A program made the translations under genes and the position numbers. Shown piece after piece: positions 43,169 through 51,573 of a stretch of 64,000 nt of DNA. Under the pieces are notes generated by a model. That model had not been told where the DNA came from and did no database searches. It saw only the letters and a program-made list of their open reading frames with translations. The DNA comes from Pukyongiella litopenaei (GTDB lineage: Bacteria > Pseudomonadota > Alphaproteobacteria > Rhodobacterales > Rhodobacteraceae), in assembly GCF_003008555.2 (NCBI RefSeq), contig NZ_CP027665.1:2232001-2296000 (forward strand), read 5' to 3'. Within the stretch, counting starts at the first letter, position 1. Every line of letters begins with the position of its first letter.

Positions 43169-44177
43169 GCCTGCTGACCCTCTCTGGCGTGGCCAAGCAT
43201 TTCCGCGCTGGCAAGCACGGTCACGTCGTCAGGGCGGTCGATGGCGTGGACCTGGCGATTTCGGCTGGCGAGACCGTGGGGATTGTCGGCGAATCCGGCT
43301 GTGGCAAATCCACGCTGGCCCGGCTGGCGCTGCGCCTGATCGACCCGACCGCGGGCCGGATCACCTTTGATGGCGCGGATGTGTCCGCAGCGGGCACGGC
43401 GGCGCTGCGCCCGATCCGGCGGCGGATGCAGGCGGTGTTTCAGGATCCGCTGGCTTCGCTCAATTCCCGCATGACCATCGGCCGGATCATGGCAGAGCCG
43501 TTCGCTGCCCATGTCATCACCCCGTCCGAAGGGGTGGCGGCGCGGACGCGTGCGCTGCTGGCGGATGTGGGGCTGGGCCAGATCGACCTCGCCCGCCGCC
43601 CGCGCCAGTTCTCGGGGGGCAGTTGCAGCGCATCGCGATCGCGCGCGCGCTGGCGGTGGAACCCGACCTGATCGTCGCGGACGAGCCGACATCGGCGCTC
43701 GATCCCTCGATCCAGGCGCAGATCGTCAACCTGATGCTGGAGATCCAGCGCAGGCGCGGCATCGGATTGCTGATCATCTCGCATGATCTCGACGTGATCG
43801 GCCATGTCTCGGACCGGATCGTGGTGATGTACCTCGGCCAGGTGGTGGAGCAGGCGCCGGCCGCCGATCTGCTGGCCGGACCGTTGCACCCCTATGCACA
43901 GGCGCTGCTTGCGGCGGCGCCGACCCTGAAGGCCCGGCGCGAGCGCGCCGGGGTGCACAGCAGGCTGTCCGGCGATCCGCCCAATCCCGCCGATGCCCCC
44001 AGGGGCTGCCGCTTTCATCCGCGTTGCCCCCTGGTGCAGGATATCTGCCGCAACAGCCCCCCTGAATTGCGCGACCTCAACGGCGGCCGCCGCGTTGCCT
44101 GTCACTTTGCGCCGCGCGATACCGCCGCCGCCGGTCTGGCCGTCGGCCGCGCGCGGCTTGGCCTGCCTGCCATCTGA
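43165..44177 (+). pseudogene. ABC transporter ATP-binding protein (DppF-like) with a one-base deletion
   Basis: The first frame (43165-43671) carries Walker A GESGCGKSTLARLAL and Q-loop VFQDPLASLNSRM. It runs into QFSGG at 43608-43619 and then loses the frame. The second frame picks up from 43623 as MQRIAIARALAVEPDLIVAD and EPTSALD to the family C-terminus. Exactly one base is missing in the GGGGGGC run at 43614-43620; restoring it gives QFSGGQLQRIAIARAL and a 337-residue protein. The lesion sits in the ABC signature. Homopolymer position makes a sequencing error or phase variation possible; otherwise the importer has lost one of its two ATPases. Confidence 0.85.
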
Positions 44178-44201
44178 AACCCGACCTGAAAGGAAACTGT
44201 C

Positions 44202-45044
44202 ATGGCCCGCGTTTTCGAAACCCATGTCGAGGGGCTGGGATTTCCCGAAGGCCCCGTGGCGCTGCCCGATGGGTCCATCGCCTTTGTCGATCTGCTGCAT
44301 GCTAGGGTCTGCGCCTACGGCGATGGCGCGCTGCGCGTTCTGGCCGACAACGTGCCGGGGGCGCCGAACGGGATGCGGCTTGGCCCCGATGGCGCGCTCT
44401 ATATCTGCAACAACGGCGGGCTGGCACCTGAGGGGCACGGGCGGCTGAAACATGCGAAGCCCCAGATCGACGGCTGCTTGATGCGCCTGACGATGGCGGG
44501 CGCGCTGACCACCCATACCGGCGCCCTTCCCGGTGGAAAACCGTCACGCCCCAACGATCTGGTGGTGACGCCGGAAGGCGCGCTGGCCTTCACCGATCCG
44601 CAGAACTGGGAGGCCGAGGATGCCGATTACCTCGGCGGTCAGCTGTTGCTTGCCGCGCCGGACGGGTCGGTCACGCGGCTGCGGTCGATGACCGGCTTTC
44701 CCAACGGTCTTTGCTTTCATCCCGATGGATCGCTGATCGTAGCGATCACGCGCGCGCATCGCTTCGTGAAATTCCGCTGGAACGCGGGCGCCGCATTGGA
44801 CGCGCCGCAGGTCTGGGCGCAGCTGGACGACGGTTTCAACCCCGATGGCATGGTGCTGCACGGCGACCGCTTTTATGCCGCCGGCAGTGTCGGCGACCGG
44901 ATTGCCGTGCTGGCGCTGGACGGCACGTTGATCGAGATGATCGACTGTCCGTCCGGCTCCGATCCGACCAATCTTTGCGTGCATGATGACAGGCTTTGGG
45001 TAACGCTGGGTTTTGCGGGGCAACTGGTGTCGACCCCGCTGTGA
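44202..45044 (+). CDS. SMP-30/gluconolactonase-family protein
   Basis: A 280-residue six-bladed beta-propeller. The metal-binding residues of the family are recognisable: Glu in GLGFPEGPVALPDGS, Asn in PNGMRLGPDGALYI, Asn/Asp in RPNDLVVTPEGALAFTDPQN, and GLCFHPDG. It would hydrolyse a sugar lactone or related ester in the cytoplasm. Last gene of the long operon, 24 bases after the ATPase and followed by a strong terminator. With the transketolase it hints that the substrate contains or yields a sugar-like part. Confidence 0.88.
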   Translation: MARVFETHVEGLGFPEGPVALPDGSIAFVDLLHARVCAYGDGALRVLADNVPGAPNGMRLGPDGALYICNNGGLAPEGHGRLKHAKPQIDGCLMRLTMAGALTTHTGALPGGKPSRPNDLVVTPEGALAFTDPQNWEAEDADYLGGQLLLAAPDGSVTRLRSMTGFPNGLCFHPDGSLIVAITRAHRFVKFRWNAGAALDAPQVWAQLDDGFNPDGMVLHGDRFYAAGSVGDRIAVLALDGTLIEMIDCPSGSDPTNLCVHDDRLWVTLGFAGQLVSTPL

Positions 45045-45073
45045 CGACGCGGCCCTCCCGCCTTGACGGCCCG

Positions 45074-45097
45074 CCCCGCCTAATCGGTCAGGCGGGG
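45074..45097 (+). terminator. Terminator of the catabolic operon
   Basis: CCCCGCCT and AGGCGGGG form a perfect 8-bp stem with an 8-base loop, 30 bases after the SMP-30 stop. It abuts the IS6 remnant, whose end may overlap the right arm. Confidence 0.7.
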
Positions 45098-45520
45098 ACT
45101 GTTGCATTAGTTAGCTGAGGTGGTGTGGATGTCAGGGCGGGACAGTTGATCATGCGGCGGCCTCGAACAGCTGACGGATGAATGCAATCTCGCCTTGGAC
45201 GCCTGGTTGCATGTGATGGATGTGGCCGCGCTTGATGGTTCGGATTGTCTCCAGACCGCTCAAGGTCGCTTTTGCGGTTCGTAATGAACGAAAGCTTTGA
45301 CGATACCCAAGGAGCCGCTTCAGCGCTGCGTGGTCGCTTTCGATCAGATTGTTCCGCCACTTTTGGTCGATGTGCCGGATGCTGTCAAAATGCGGATCAT
45401 ATCGATAATTGATCTCATGGATGACGCGTCGATATGTGTGCGCCTTGTCAGTGCAGATCGTGACCGGTCGGTGCAACCGAACGCGCTTGATAGCCTTGTT
45501 TAGGAAGGCCTTAGCCGCCT
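45094..45520 (-). mobile_element. IS6-family remnant (transposase C-terminal half)
   Basis: The minus-strand frame reads AAKAFLNKAIKRVRLHRPVT, then ICTDKAHTYRRVIHEINYRY, then NLIESDHAALKRLLGYRQSF, which is the second half of an IS6/IS26-type DDE transposase, including the second Asp and the final Glu. The stop is at 45150. The N-terminal half is missing; the frame is cut by the IS3 end at 45521. A GGGACTGTTGCATTAG-like terminal repeat marks the outer end near 45094. Non-functional. Confidence 0.85.
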
Positions 45521-45570
45521 TGAACCGCCCCGGGTTTCCGAGAGAGTAGAACTCTCAGAGGATGATCCTT

Positions 45571-45906
45571 ATGGAATCGAAGAAGAAGCGCACGCCGGCA
45601 TATACGGCTGAGTTCCGCGAGCGCGGCGTCCGGCTATTCCGCGAACGGCGGCCCGATTACACCAGTGACAACGCGGCGTATCGGGCGATCGCCCCGAAGC
45701 TTGGCTGCTCGCACGACACACTGCGCGCCTGGTGCATCCAGGCGGCACGCGATGCAGGCGAGCGCGACGGGCTGACCAGCGAGCAGAAGGCCCGCCTCAA
45801 GGCGCTGGAGCGCGAGGTGAAGGAACTGCGCACGGCCAACGAGATCCTGAAGAAGGCGTCGGCTTATTTTGCCCAGGCGGAGCTCGACCGCCTGTTCCGC
45901 AAATGA
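45571..45906 (+). CDS. IS3-family transposase OrfA
   Basis: A 111-residue DNA-binding subunit with a helix-turn-helix (TAEFRERGVRLFRERRPDYT and LGCSHDTLRAWCIQA) and a C-terminal coiled coil (LKALEREVKELRTANEILKK). The ATG at 45571 has AGAGG at an 8-10 base spacing; an ATG three codons upstream is possible. The stop overlaps orfB by four bases. Confidence 0.9.
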   Translation: MESKKKRTPAYTAEFRERGVRLFRERRPDYTSDNAAYRAIAPKLGCSHDTLRAWCIQAARDAGERDGLTSEQKARLKALEREVKELRTANEILKKASAYFAQAELDRLFRK

Positions 45907-46802
45907 TCGCCTTCATCGAGAAGCATCGCGGGGTCTTTGGGGTCGAGCCGATCTGCCGTGTCCTGCAGATTGCCCCAGCAACCTTCCATCGCCATGCCGC
46001 CATCGCGCGCAATCCCCAGCTTGCCTCGGACCGCACCAGGCAGGATGCTGTGGATATTGAGAAAATCAAGGCAGTCCACGGCAAGAGCCGGGGCCGTTAT
46101 GGTGCCCGCAAGATCTGGCACCAGCTTCGGCGCGATGAGCACGACATCGCGCGTTGCACCGTGGAAAGGCTCATGCGTCTTCATGGATTGCAAGGGGTTG
46201 TGCGGGGCCAGAAGAAGACAACCATCCCCGATCCAGCGCAGCCTTGCCCTGATGACAAGGTCAACCGGCAGTTCGTGGCTGCCATGCCCGATCAGCTCTG
46301 GGTGTCGGACTTCACCTATGTGTCGACATGGGCGGGGATGGTCTATGTGGCCTTCATCATCGATGTCTTCGCCCGCAAGATCGTGGGCTGGCGCGTCTCG
46401 ACCTCGATGACGACAGGCTTCGTGCTGGATGCCCTGAACCAGGCCATCTGCCAGCGATGCCCAACAGGCGGCGGGTTGATCCATCACTCCGATCGCGGCA
46501 GCCAGTATCTGTCCATCCGCTACACCGAGCGCCTGGCCGATGCCGGTATCGACACTTCGGTGGGCAGCGTGGGCGACAGCTATGACAACGCGCTGGCCGA
46601 GAGCGTCATCGGCCTGTTCAAGACCGAGGTGATCAACTTCCTCGGCCCCTGGAAATCCATGGCCCAGGTCGAATGGGAGACCCTGCAATGGGTCAGCCGG
46701 TATAACAACGAGCGGCTACACAGCGCCATCGGGCACCGGCCGCCACAGGAAGTGGAGGATACATTCTACGAACAGATGAACACCCTTGAAAAAGCCGCGT
46801 AG
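45903..46802 (+). CDS. IS3-family transposase OrfB (DDE integrase core)
   Basis: A 299-residue catalytic subunit. DDE residues appear in LWVSDFTYVSTWAG, IHHSDRGSQYLSIRYTERL and DNALAESVIGLFKTEVI. The N-terminal half has the HTH_21-like KSRGRYGARKIWHQL segment. Intact and probably active. The ATG at 45903 overlaps the orfA stop. Confidence 0.93.
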   Translation: MIAFIEKHRGVFGVEPICRVLQIAPATFHRHAAIARNPQLASDRTRQDAVDIEKIKAVHGKSRGRYGARKIWHQLRRDEHDIARCTVERLMRLHGLQGVVRGQKKTTIPDPAQPCPDDKVNRQFVAAMPDQLWVSDFTYVSTWAGMVYVAFIIDVFARKIVGWRVSTSMTTGFVLDALNQAICQRCPTGGGLIHHSDRGSQYLSIRYTERLADAGIDTSVGSVGDSYDNALAESVIGLFKTEVINFLGPWKSMAQVEWETLQWVSRYNNERLHSAIGHRPPQEVEDTFYEQMNTLEKAA

Positions 46803-46843
46803 GTCTTGAACAAAAAAGCCTCTCGGAAACCCGGGGCGGTTCA

Positions 46844-47013
46844 GCGGCGGCAAATGGATCAAGTTCTACACCCGAAAACGCCCTCATTCCGCACTTGGCG
46901 GCAAACCCCAGCCGTGGTCTGTTGACTGAGAAAAGACGAAACCCAACCCGATCAGCAGGAACAGAGAGTAGCTTAGTCTACATGCAAAACTGTCCAAACT
47001 TTAGGGAGTAGCT
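46844..47013 (+). mobile_element. IS3-type remnant (transposase C-terminus and right end)
   Basis: The frame beginning at 46846 reads WIKFYTRKRPHSALGGKPQP and ends WSVD, the C-terminal end of a different IS3-family OrfB, with a stop at ~46928. The remaining bases to about 47013 (ending GGGAGTAGCTCA) look like that element's right terminus. The 5' part is gone. It borders the Crp/Fnr gene. Confidence 0.7.
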
Positions 47014-47019
47014 CAAAGC

Positions 47020-47715
47020 CTACCCGAACTGATTTGACGTCCTTTCCAGCAACACCCGATCAACGATTTCGATGCTTCGGTACCGCGTGTTGACGGCTTT
47101 CGCTTCTGCCAGGTTTCTCAGCGCGCGCCGAACATTGCTGCGCGACATGCCCGTCAGAATTACGAGTTCGCCTTGGCGTATCTCGATGACGTTCTCGGTG
47201 ACGGACAATCGCAACAATTGTCGTGCGACGCGCGCCTCCGGAGTGAGCCATTGAGCTTCTCCGAGGTAGGTCATCATGGTGAGAACTTGCCGCAATGCCA
47301 ATGCGTAGAACTCCGGCCAGAACTCGGGTTGACCGGCCAGAAAATTTCGAAGCGTGTTGCGCGACAGAAAATACACCCTGCTGTCGACGGCCGCGACCAG
47401 ATTGAACGGGCGTGTCATCGTCGGCAACAAGGTGCTTTGACCCAGCCATCCGCCGGGTTGCACCCGAACGGTGGTCAATCCGTCGATCCCGTCGGGCGCA
47501 AACTCGATATCGATTGCGCCCGATCCGACCCCGTACATGCCCACCGTATGGTCGCCCTCGCGAAACAGCGCCTTGCCAGCTGATACATCAACCCACCTGC
47601 CATTGTCGGAAACCCAACGCTGCAAGGGGGCGGAACAGGATGCCAGCCACCCGAGGTCATCAAGCGGAGCCATGATCTCGGAGAAACTCCGTGGAGATTG
47701 ATCCATTTGAACCAT
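47020..47715 (-). CDS. Crp/Fnr-family transcriptional regulator
   Basis: A 231-residue regulator: a cyclic-nucleotide-binding-type beta barrel (VDVSAGKALFREGDHTVGMY, then VQPGGWLGQSTLL), a long dimerisation helix, and a winged helix-turn-helix (ILTGMSRSNVRRALRNLAEA). No N-terminal Cys cluster is present, so it is not an oxygen-sensing Fnr. The ATG at 47715 has AAGG four bases upstream; a far upstream in-frame start overlaps the divergent gene. It diverges from an outer-membrane transporter-like gene and a sulfatase, which are probable targets. No clear FNR- or CRP-type palindrome was seen in the 176-base gap. Confidence 0.88.
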   Translation of the reverse strand: MVQMDQSPRSFSEIMAPLDDLGWLASCSAPLQRWVSDNGRWVDVSAGKALFREGDHTVGMYGVGSGAIDIEFAPDGIDGLTTVRVQPGGWLGQSTLLPTMTRPFNLVAAVDSRVYFLSRNTLRNFLAGQPEFWPEFYALALRQVLTMMTYLGEAQWLTPEARVARQLLRLSVTENVIEIRQGELVILTGMSRSNVRRALRNLAEAKAVNTRYRSIEIVDRVLLERTSNQFG

Positions 47716-47891
47716 TTTACCTTGTGTCCCTCGTGTAGGCCGAAGCTCGAGTTCAAATTCTGACACCGGGCAGGGCTCCGCACCAAGCAGTGCAGTTTGG
47801 TCGATAGGGCCGGCCAACCCTCGCAGCGGTGTCACCGTAGGAAAACCCGGATGCCGAGTGGAGGCAAGAATTGCGCAGGTTACGGATCGAC

Positions 47892-48908
47892 ATGTATCAA
47901 ACAGCTGCACCCGTCGGAAAACGCACCGTCGAAGCAGCAAAGGAATGCCGACCTTTGTCATCATCGCTGACGCGTTTGGTCAGACTCCTTTGCCACTCAG
48001 TCACCGCGGTCCTCTTCATCGTCTTGGCGCCCTCGGTACAGGCGCAGATGGGAGACGGCCCCCGCGCATATCAGCTGGTCCCCGAGGACACCCGGTCGGT
48101 GTCCCAGTTCTATATCGGCACACGCGGCAATCTGGCCCCTTCGGACGGAACCGTTTTTCGCGGTGCCGACCTGGACCTGAACCTGGGGGTGACGCAATAC
48201 AGCCAGACCCTTGGTCTGAATGGCCATCAGGCGGCGTGGCTGATGATCGTACCCTATGGCAACGTCTCGGGGTCCCTGGGGCTGGGCGCGGGCGGATCTT
48301 CCGGATCGGATTCCGGATTAGGCGACATCAAACTTGGATTTGCATATGGCATCCACGGCGCTCCCGTCCTGGACCGAGAGGCCTACATGCGCTACGACCC
48401 TGGTCTTGCCGTCAATTTCATCGGCCGGGTCACGGCCCCCACGGGTCATTACGACAGTGCACGCAGCCTGAACATGGGTGGCAACCGTTGGGCATTGGAA
48501 CTGGCATTGCCGATTGCATATTATCTGGGAAACTCCTTTCTGGATCCGCAGCTGACCACCTTTGAAATCATGCCCAAGGTGGCGATCTACGGCGACAACA
48601 CGGATGCACCGGGTGCGACGCAGACCTTGTCGCAAAGGCCGGTTCTTTCGATCGAGGCCCATGTGACCCGCAATTTCGGCAAGGCATTCTGGGGATCGCT
48701 CGATGCGCTCTACACCTATGGCGGAGAAACCGAGAGCGATGGCATCGACGACAACAACAGGCAGCGGTCGCTGGCTGTCGGCGTATCGGGCAACGTGACG
48801 TTCAGCCCCTCGACATCTCTGAAAGTGACCTATGGAGAGGTGATCTCGGGCAATGCCAATGGTTCGGACGGAAAGATGTTCCGGGCGCAGCTTATGTATC
48901 TGTTCTGA
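47892..48908 (+). CDS. Outer-membrane transporter-like protein (Phenol_MetA_deg family)
   Basis: A 338-residue beta-barrel-type protein: a probable signal region (LLCHSVTAVLFIVLAPSVQA) followed by strands rich in alternating aromatics (RSVSQFYIGTRGNLAP, ALELALPIAYYLGNSF), ending in MFRAQLMYLF with a terminal Phe, as in outer-membrane barrels. It matches the family named after the MetA pathway of phenol degradation, thought to be channels for hydrophobic substrates. The ATG at 47892 was chosen because the upstream start is a TTG. The sulfatase gene follows 63 bases later, so they are probably co-transcribed. Confidence 0.8.
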   Translation: MYQTAAPVGKRTVEAAKECRPLSSSLTRLVRLLCHSVTAVLFIVLAPSVQAQMGDGPRAYQLVPEDTRSVSQFYIGTRGNLAPSDGTVFRGADLDLNLGVTQYSQTLGLNGHQAAWLMIVPYGNVSGSLGLGAGGSSGSDSGLGDIKLGFAYGIHGAPVLDREAYMRYDPGLAVNFIGRVTAPTGHYDSARSLNMGGNRWALELALPIAYYLGNSFLDPQLTTFEIMPKVAIYGDNTDAPGATQTLSQRPVLSIEAHVTRNFGKAFWGSLDALYTYGGETESDGIDDNNRQRSLAVGVSGNVTFSPSTSLKVTYGEVISGNANGSDGKMFRAQLMYLF

Positions 48909-48971
48909 TTTATTTTTATCGCCTGTGCCTCGTGGGCCATTGGCGGCGATGCTGAAAACTGGAGATTGATA

Positions 48972-50564
48972 ATGATTGCAAAACCCCTTGTGCGACTGAT
49001 CCGTTTTGTTGCGGTTTCATGCGCCCTTGCCGCTGGCAGCGGTGCCGCGTCAGAGGAGCAAAAACCCAACATCCTGGTGATCTGGGGGGACGATATCGGC
49101 CTGTGGAACATCAGCCACTGGAACCGTGGGATGATGGGCTACAGGACGCTCAATATCGACCGGTTGGCGCAAGAGGGGCTGACATTCACCGACTATTACG
49201 GCCAGCAGAGCTGCACCGCGGGTCGGGCCGCCTTTATCGGGGGGGCGGTGCCGATCCGCAGCGGGATGACCAAGGTTGGCGCACCGGGGAACGCTCTGGG
49301 CTGGCCGGAAACCGACGTCACCATGGCCACCGTAATGAAATCACTGGGCTACGCGACCGGCCAGTTTGGCAAGAACCATCAGGGCGACCGGGACGAACAC
49401 CTGCCCACCAACCACGGGTTTGATGAATTCTTCGGCAACCTCTACCACCTGAACGCCGAGGAAGAACCCGAGCATCGCGATTATCCCGGCGATGTGCTGC
49501 TGCCCAATGGCAAGACCTTTGCCGAACAATACGGACCGCGTGGGGTGCTGCATACCACGGCCGACGGCATGATCGAGGATACTGGTCCCCTGACGCGCAA
49601 GCGCATGGAAACCATCGACGACGAAACCGTGGCCGCGGCCAGTGAGTTCATCAAACGCTCACATGAGGCCGATGAGCCCTTTTTCGTCTGGTGGAACGCG
49701 ACACGCATGCATTTCAAGACCCACATCCGTGATGAACATGTCGGCCTTTCCGGGCCGACCGGGGACGAATATCAGGACGGCATGGTCGAACATGACATGC
49801 ATGTCGGCCAGTTGCTGGACCTGCTGGACGAATTGGGCATCGCCGAAAACACGGTCGTCATGTACTCGACCGACAACGGCCCGCATTTCAACACCTGGCC
49901 CGATGCGGCGATCACCCCGTTCCGCAGCGAAAAGAACTCGAACTGGGAAGGGGCCTACCGCGTCCCGGCCTTTGTGCGCTGGCCTGGAAACTGGCCCGGG
50001 GGCGAGTTGCGCAACGGTATAGTCGCCCACGAGGACTGGCTGCCGACATTTGCCGCGATTGGCGGTGCCGAGGACATCAAGGGGCAGCTTCTGAAGGGCG
50101 TCGAACTGAACGGCCGCCACTATCACAACCACATTGATGGATACGACCTGAACGGTTATCTGCGGGGATCTGACGACGAAAGTCCGCGCCAGGAATTCTT
50201 CTATTCCAATGATGAATCCGAGATCGTCGCCGTTCGTTACGATCAATGGAAGGTGGTTTTTGCCGAGAATCGCGGTCAGGGATTCGGGGTGTGGCGCGAG
50301 CCATTCACCCGGTTGCGGATGCCATTGCTGTTCAACCTGCGCCGCGATCCCTTCGAGCTGGCACAGCACAATGCGACCGAGTACGACAACTGGGTTCTCG
50401 ATCATCCGTTCGTGATCGGGCCAATTTCGTCGATCGTCTACCAGTTCCTTGCAACGATGAAGGAATACCCGCCCAGCCAGACCGCCGGTTCGTGGGACAT
50501 CTTGAGCGTACAGGAAGACCTGATGAAGCAGCTTGACGCAGGGATGACCGGTGGCACTCAATGA
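48972..50564 (+). CDS. Arylsulfatase-type sulfatase (periplasmic)
   Basis: A 530-residue sulfatase of the alkaline phosphatase superfamily. A signal peptide (RLIRFVAVSCALAAGSGAAS) precedes NILVIWGDDIG with the metal Asp pair (Asp40, Asp41). The nucleophile is Cys81 in SCTAGR (C-x-A-x-R), which is converted to formylglycine; this needs a maturation enzyme not encoded here. STDNGPH near 49870-49885 is the second metal-binding site. It hydrolyses sulfate esters. The ATG at 48972 has GGAG at 48961-48964. It shares a neighbourhood with a Crp/Fnr regulator and an outer-membrane channel, suggesting uptake and desulfation of a sulfated compound. Confidence 0.93.
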   Translation: MIAKPLVRLIRFVAVSCALAAGSGAASEEQKPNILVIWGDDIGLWNISHWNRGMMGYRTLNIDRLAQEGLTFTDYYGQQSCTAGRAAFIGGAVPIRSGMTKVGAPGNALGWPETDVTMATVMKSLGYATGQFGKNHQGDRDEHLPTNHGFDEFFGNLYHLNAEEEPEHRDYPGDVLLPNGKTFAEQYGPRGVLHTTADGMIEDTGPLTRKRMETIDDETVAAASEFIKRSHEADEPFFVWWNATRMHFKTHIRDEHVGLSGPTGDEYQDGMVEHDMHVGQLLDLLDELGIAENTVVMYSTDNGPHFNTWPDAAITPFRSEKNSNWEGAYRVPAFVRWPGNWPGGELRNGIVAHEDWLPTFAAIGGAEDIKGQLLKGVELNGRHYHNHIDGYDLNGYLRGSDDESPRQEFFYSNDESEIVAVRYDQWKVVFAENRGQGFGVWREPFTRLRMPLLFNLRRDPFELAQHNATEYDNWVLDHPFVIGPISSIVYQFLATMKEYPPSQTAGSWDILSVQEDLMKQLDAGMTGGTQ

Positions 50565-50826
50565 CCACCCGTGGTTTCTGCAAAGGTCTTGAACCCCGGA
50601 TGTGACTACTGCGACCTGATTCAATACAGATGCCAGCAGTCAGAAGCGGGCAACCACTCTCTCGTTGAGCCACATTTCCGGTTTTTTCGAAAGCGGCTAT
50701 CGGCGTCTATCGCGGCGTCTCCCGATAGTCATGCCTTCGGATAACGGCCATTAAAACCATCATTGAAATTCAGATGTCAGCGCGGTGCTGATGTCTGGGC
50801 CTGGCGGGTGGATTGGAGGGCAGACT

Positions 50827-51072
50827 ATGCCAAGAGTCCAACCACCCGCCGTCACCCCGAAGCGCAGAACCCGGAACAATGGCCGGATCATCGGACAGAA
50901 ACGACCGCTGTTGCCGAAACAGGTCTGGGCGATCCGCGCACGGCTCGAGCTGGCAAACAACTTGCGCGATCTCGCTCGCGAAAGGGTCTCCGCGATCCAG
51001 AGCAAAACCCAGCGACGGATTCAGTTCGAACTCTCTGAAAACACCCGGGATACCATTGCCGCGTGGATCTAG
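50827..51072 (+). pseudogene. Internally deleted tyrosine integrase fragment
   Basis: The frame starts MPRVQPPAVTPKRRTRNNGR, continues to LLPKQVWAIRARLELANNLR, and ends ASVIQSKTQ-like and FELSENTRDTIAAWI. Both parts match one site-specific integrase family, but the stretch between them (about 30 residues including DLARE) is missing, and the catalytic C-terminal domain is absent. It is a relic of an integrated element. Confidence 0.65.
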
Positions 51073-51324
51073 TCGCCGGAGATGCTTGGGTGCCGTTTCA
51101 TGTTTCCCAGCCGGTTTCACGACCGCGCCCGTATCCCGACCCGCCAATATGGCCGGCTTGCGCGGGGTTGGGTAGGCCTGCTTCGCCTCCTGCACATAGG
51201 CCGGCCAGTTCGACCCGTGCCCAAAGGGACCGCTGCCCGGCGGGCTCGGCATCTGCTTCAGCGTCAGCGTGGCCTCCTCGAAGCGGTCCTCGATTTCCGC
51301 CGGCGTCAGTATTGCGCCTGTCAT
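51070..51324 (-). pseudogene. N-terminal fragment resembling DUF6362 phage-type protein
   Basis: The minus-strand frame from 51324 reads LTPAEIEDRFEEATLTLKQM and GSNWPAYVQEAKQAYPTP, similar to the start of DUF6362 proteins found in phages and islands. The similarity fades after ~55 residues and the frame runs into the integrase relic. It is probably debris of the same element. The assignment is from a short match. Confidence 0.45.
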
Positions 51325-51573
51325 GCGCGTGGCCCTCCACCTCGCCGGGAAACAGCCACGGACACCGATCCGGCACCTCTGCGCGGCTTAAGGGACAGTC
51401 ATCCTGTCCTTGTGGAGACTGGTTCGAATCTGTCTGACAGCACCCCGCATTTCGCCCGCCTCACCGCCGAACTTGGGAGGAATTCGTTGGCCGAGTTGCT
51501 GAAGCACGCGTAGGCCCGAGCATTCGACCAACGTCGTATTTCGCTTCTCGCTCGCGGCATCTAGCTTTCGGCC

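Larger units (their letters stand above)
45521..46843 (+). mobile_element. Complete IS3-family element (second type)
   Basis: A 1323-bp element with perfect 24-bp terminal inverted repeats: the left end begins TGAACCGCCCCGGGTTTCCG and the right end finishes GAAACCCGGGGCGGTTCA. It carries orfA and orfB. Flanking bases are CCT and GCG, so no target duplication is seen. The flanks belong to two different older IS elements, which suggests a rearrangement after insertion. Confidence 0.92.

Noticed and set aside
51411-51436. tRNA-like T-arm (GGTTCGAATC) suggesting an att site next to the integrase relic
   Set aside because: The flanking stem bases do not pair as a T-stem and no acceptor or anticodon arm is present.
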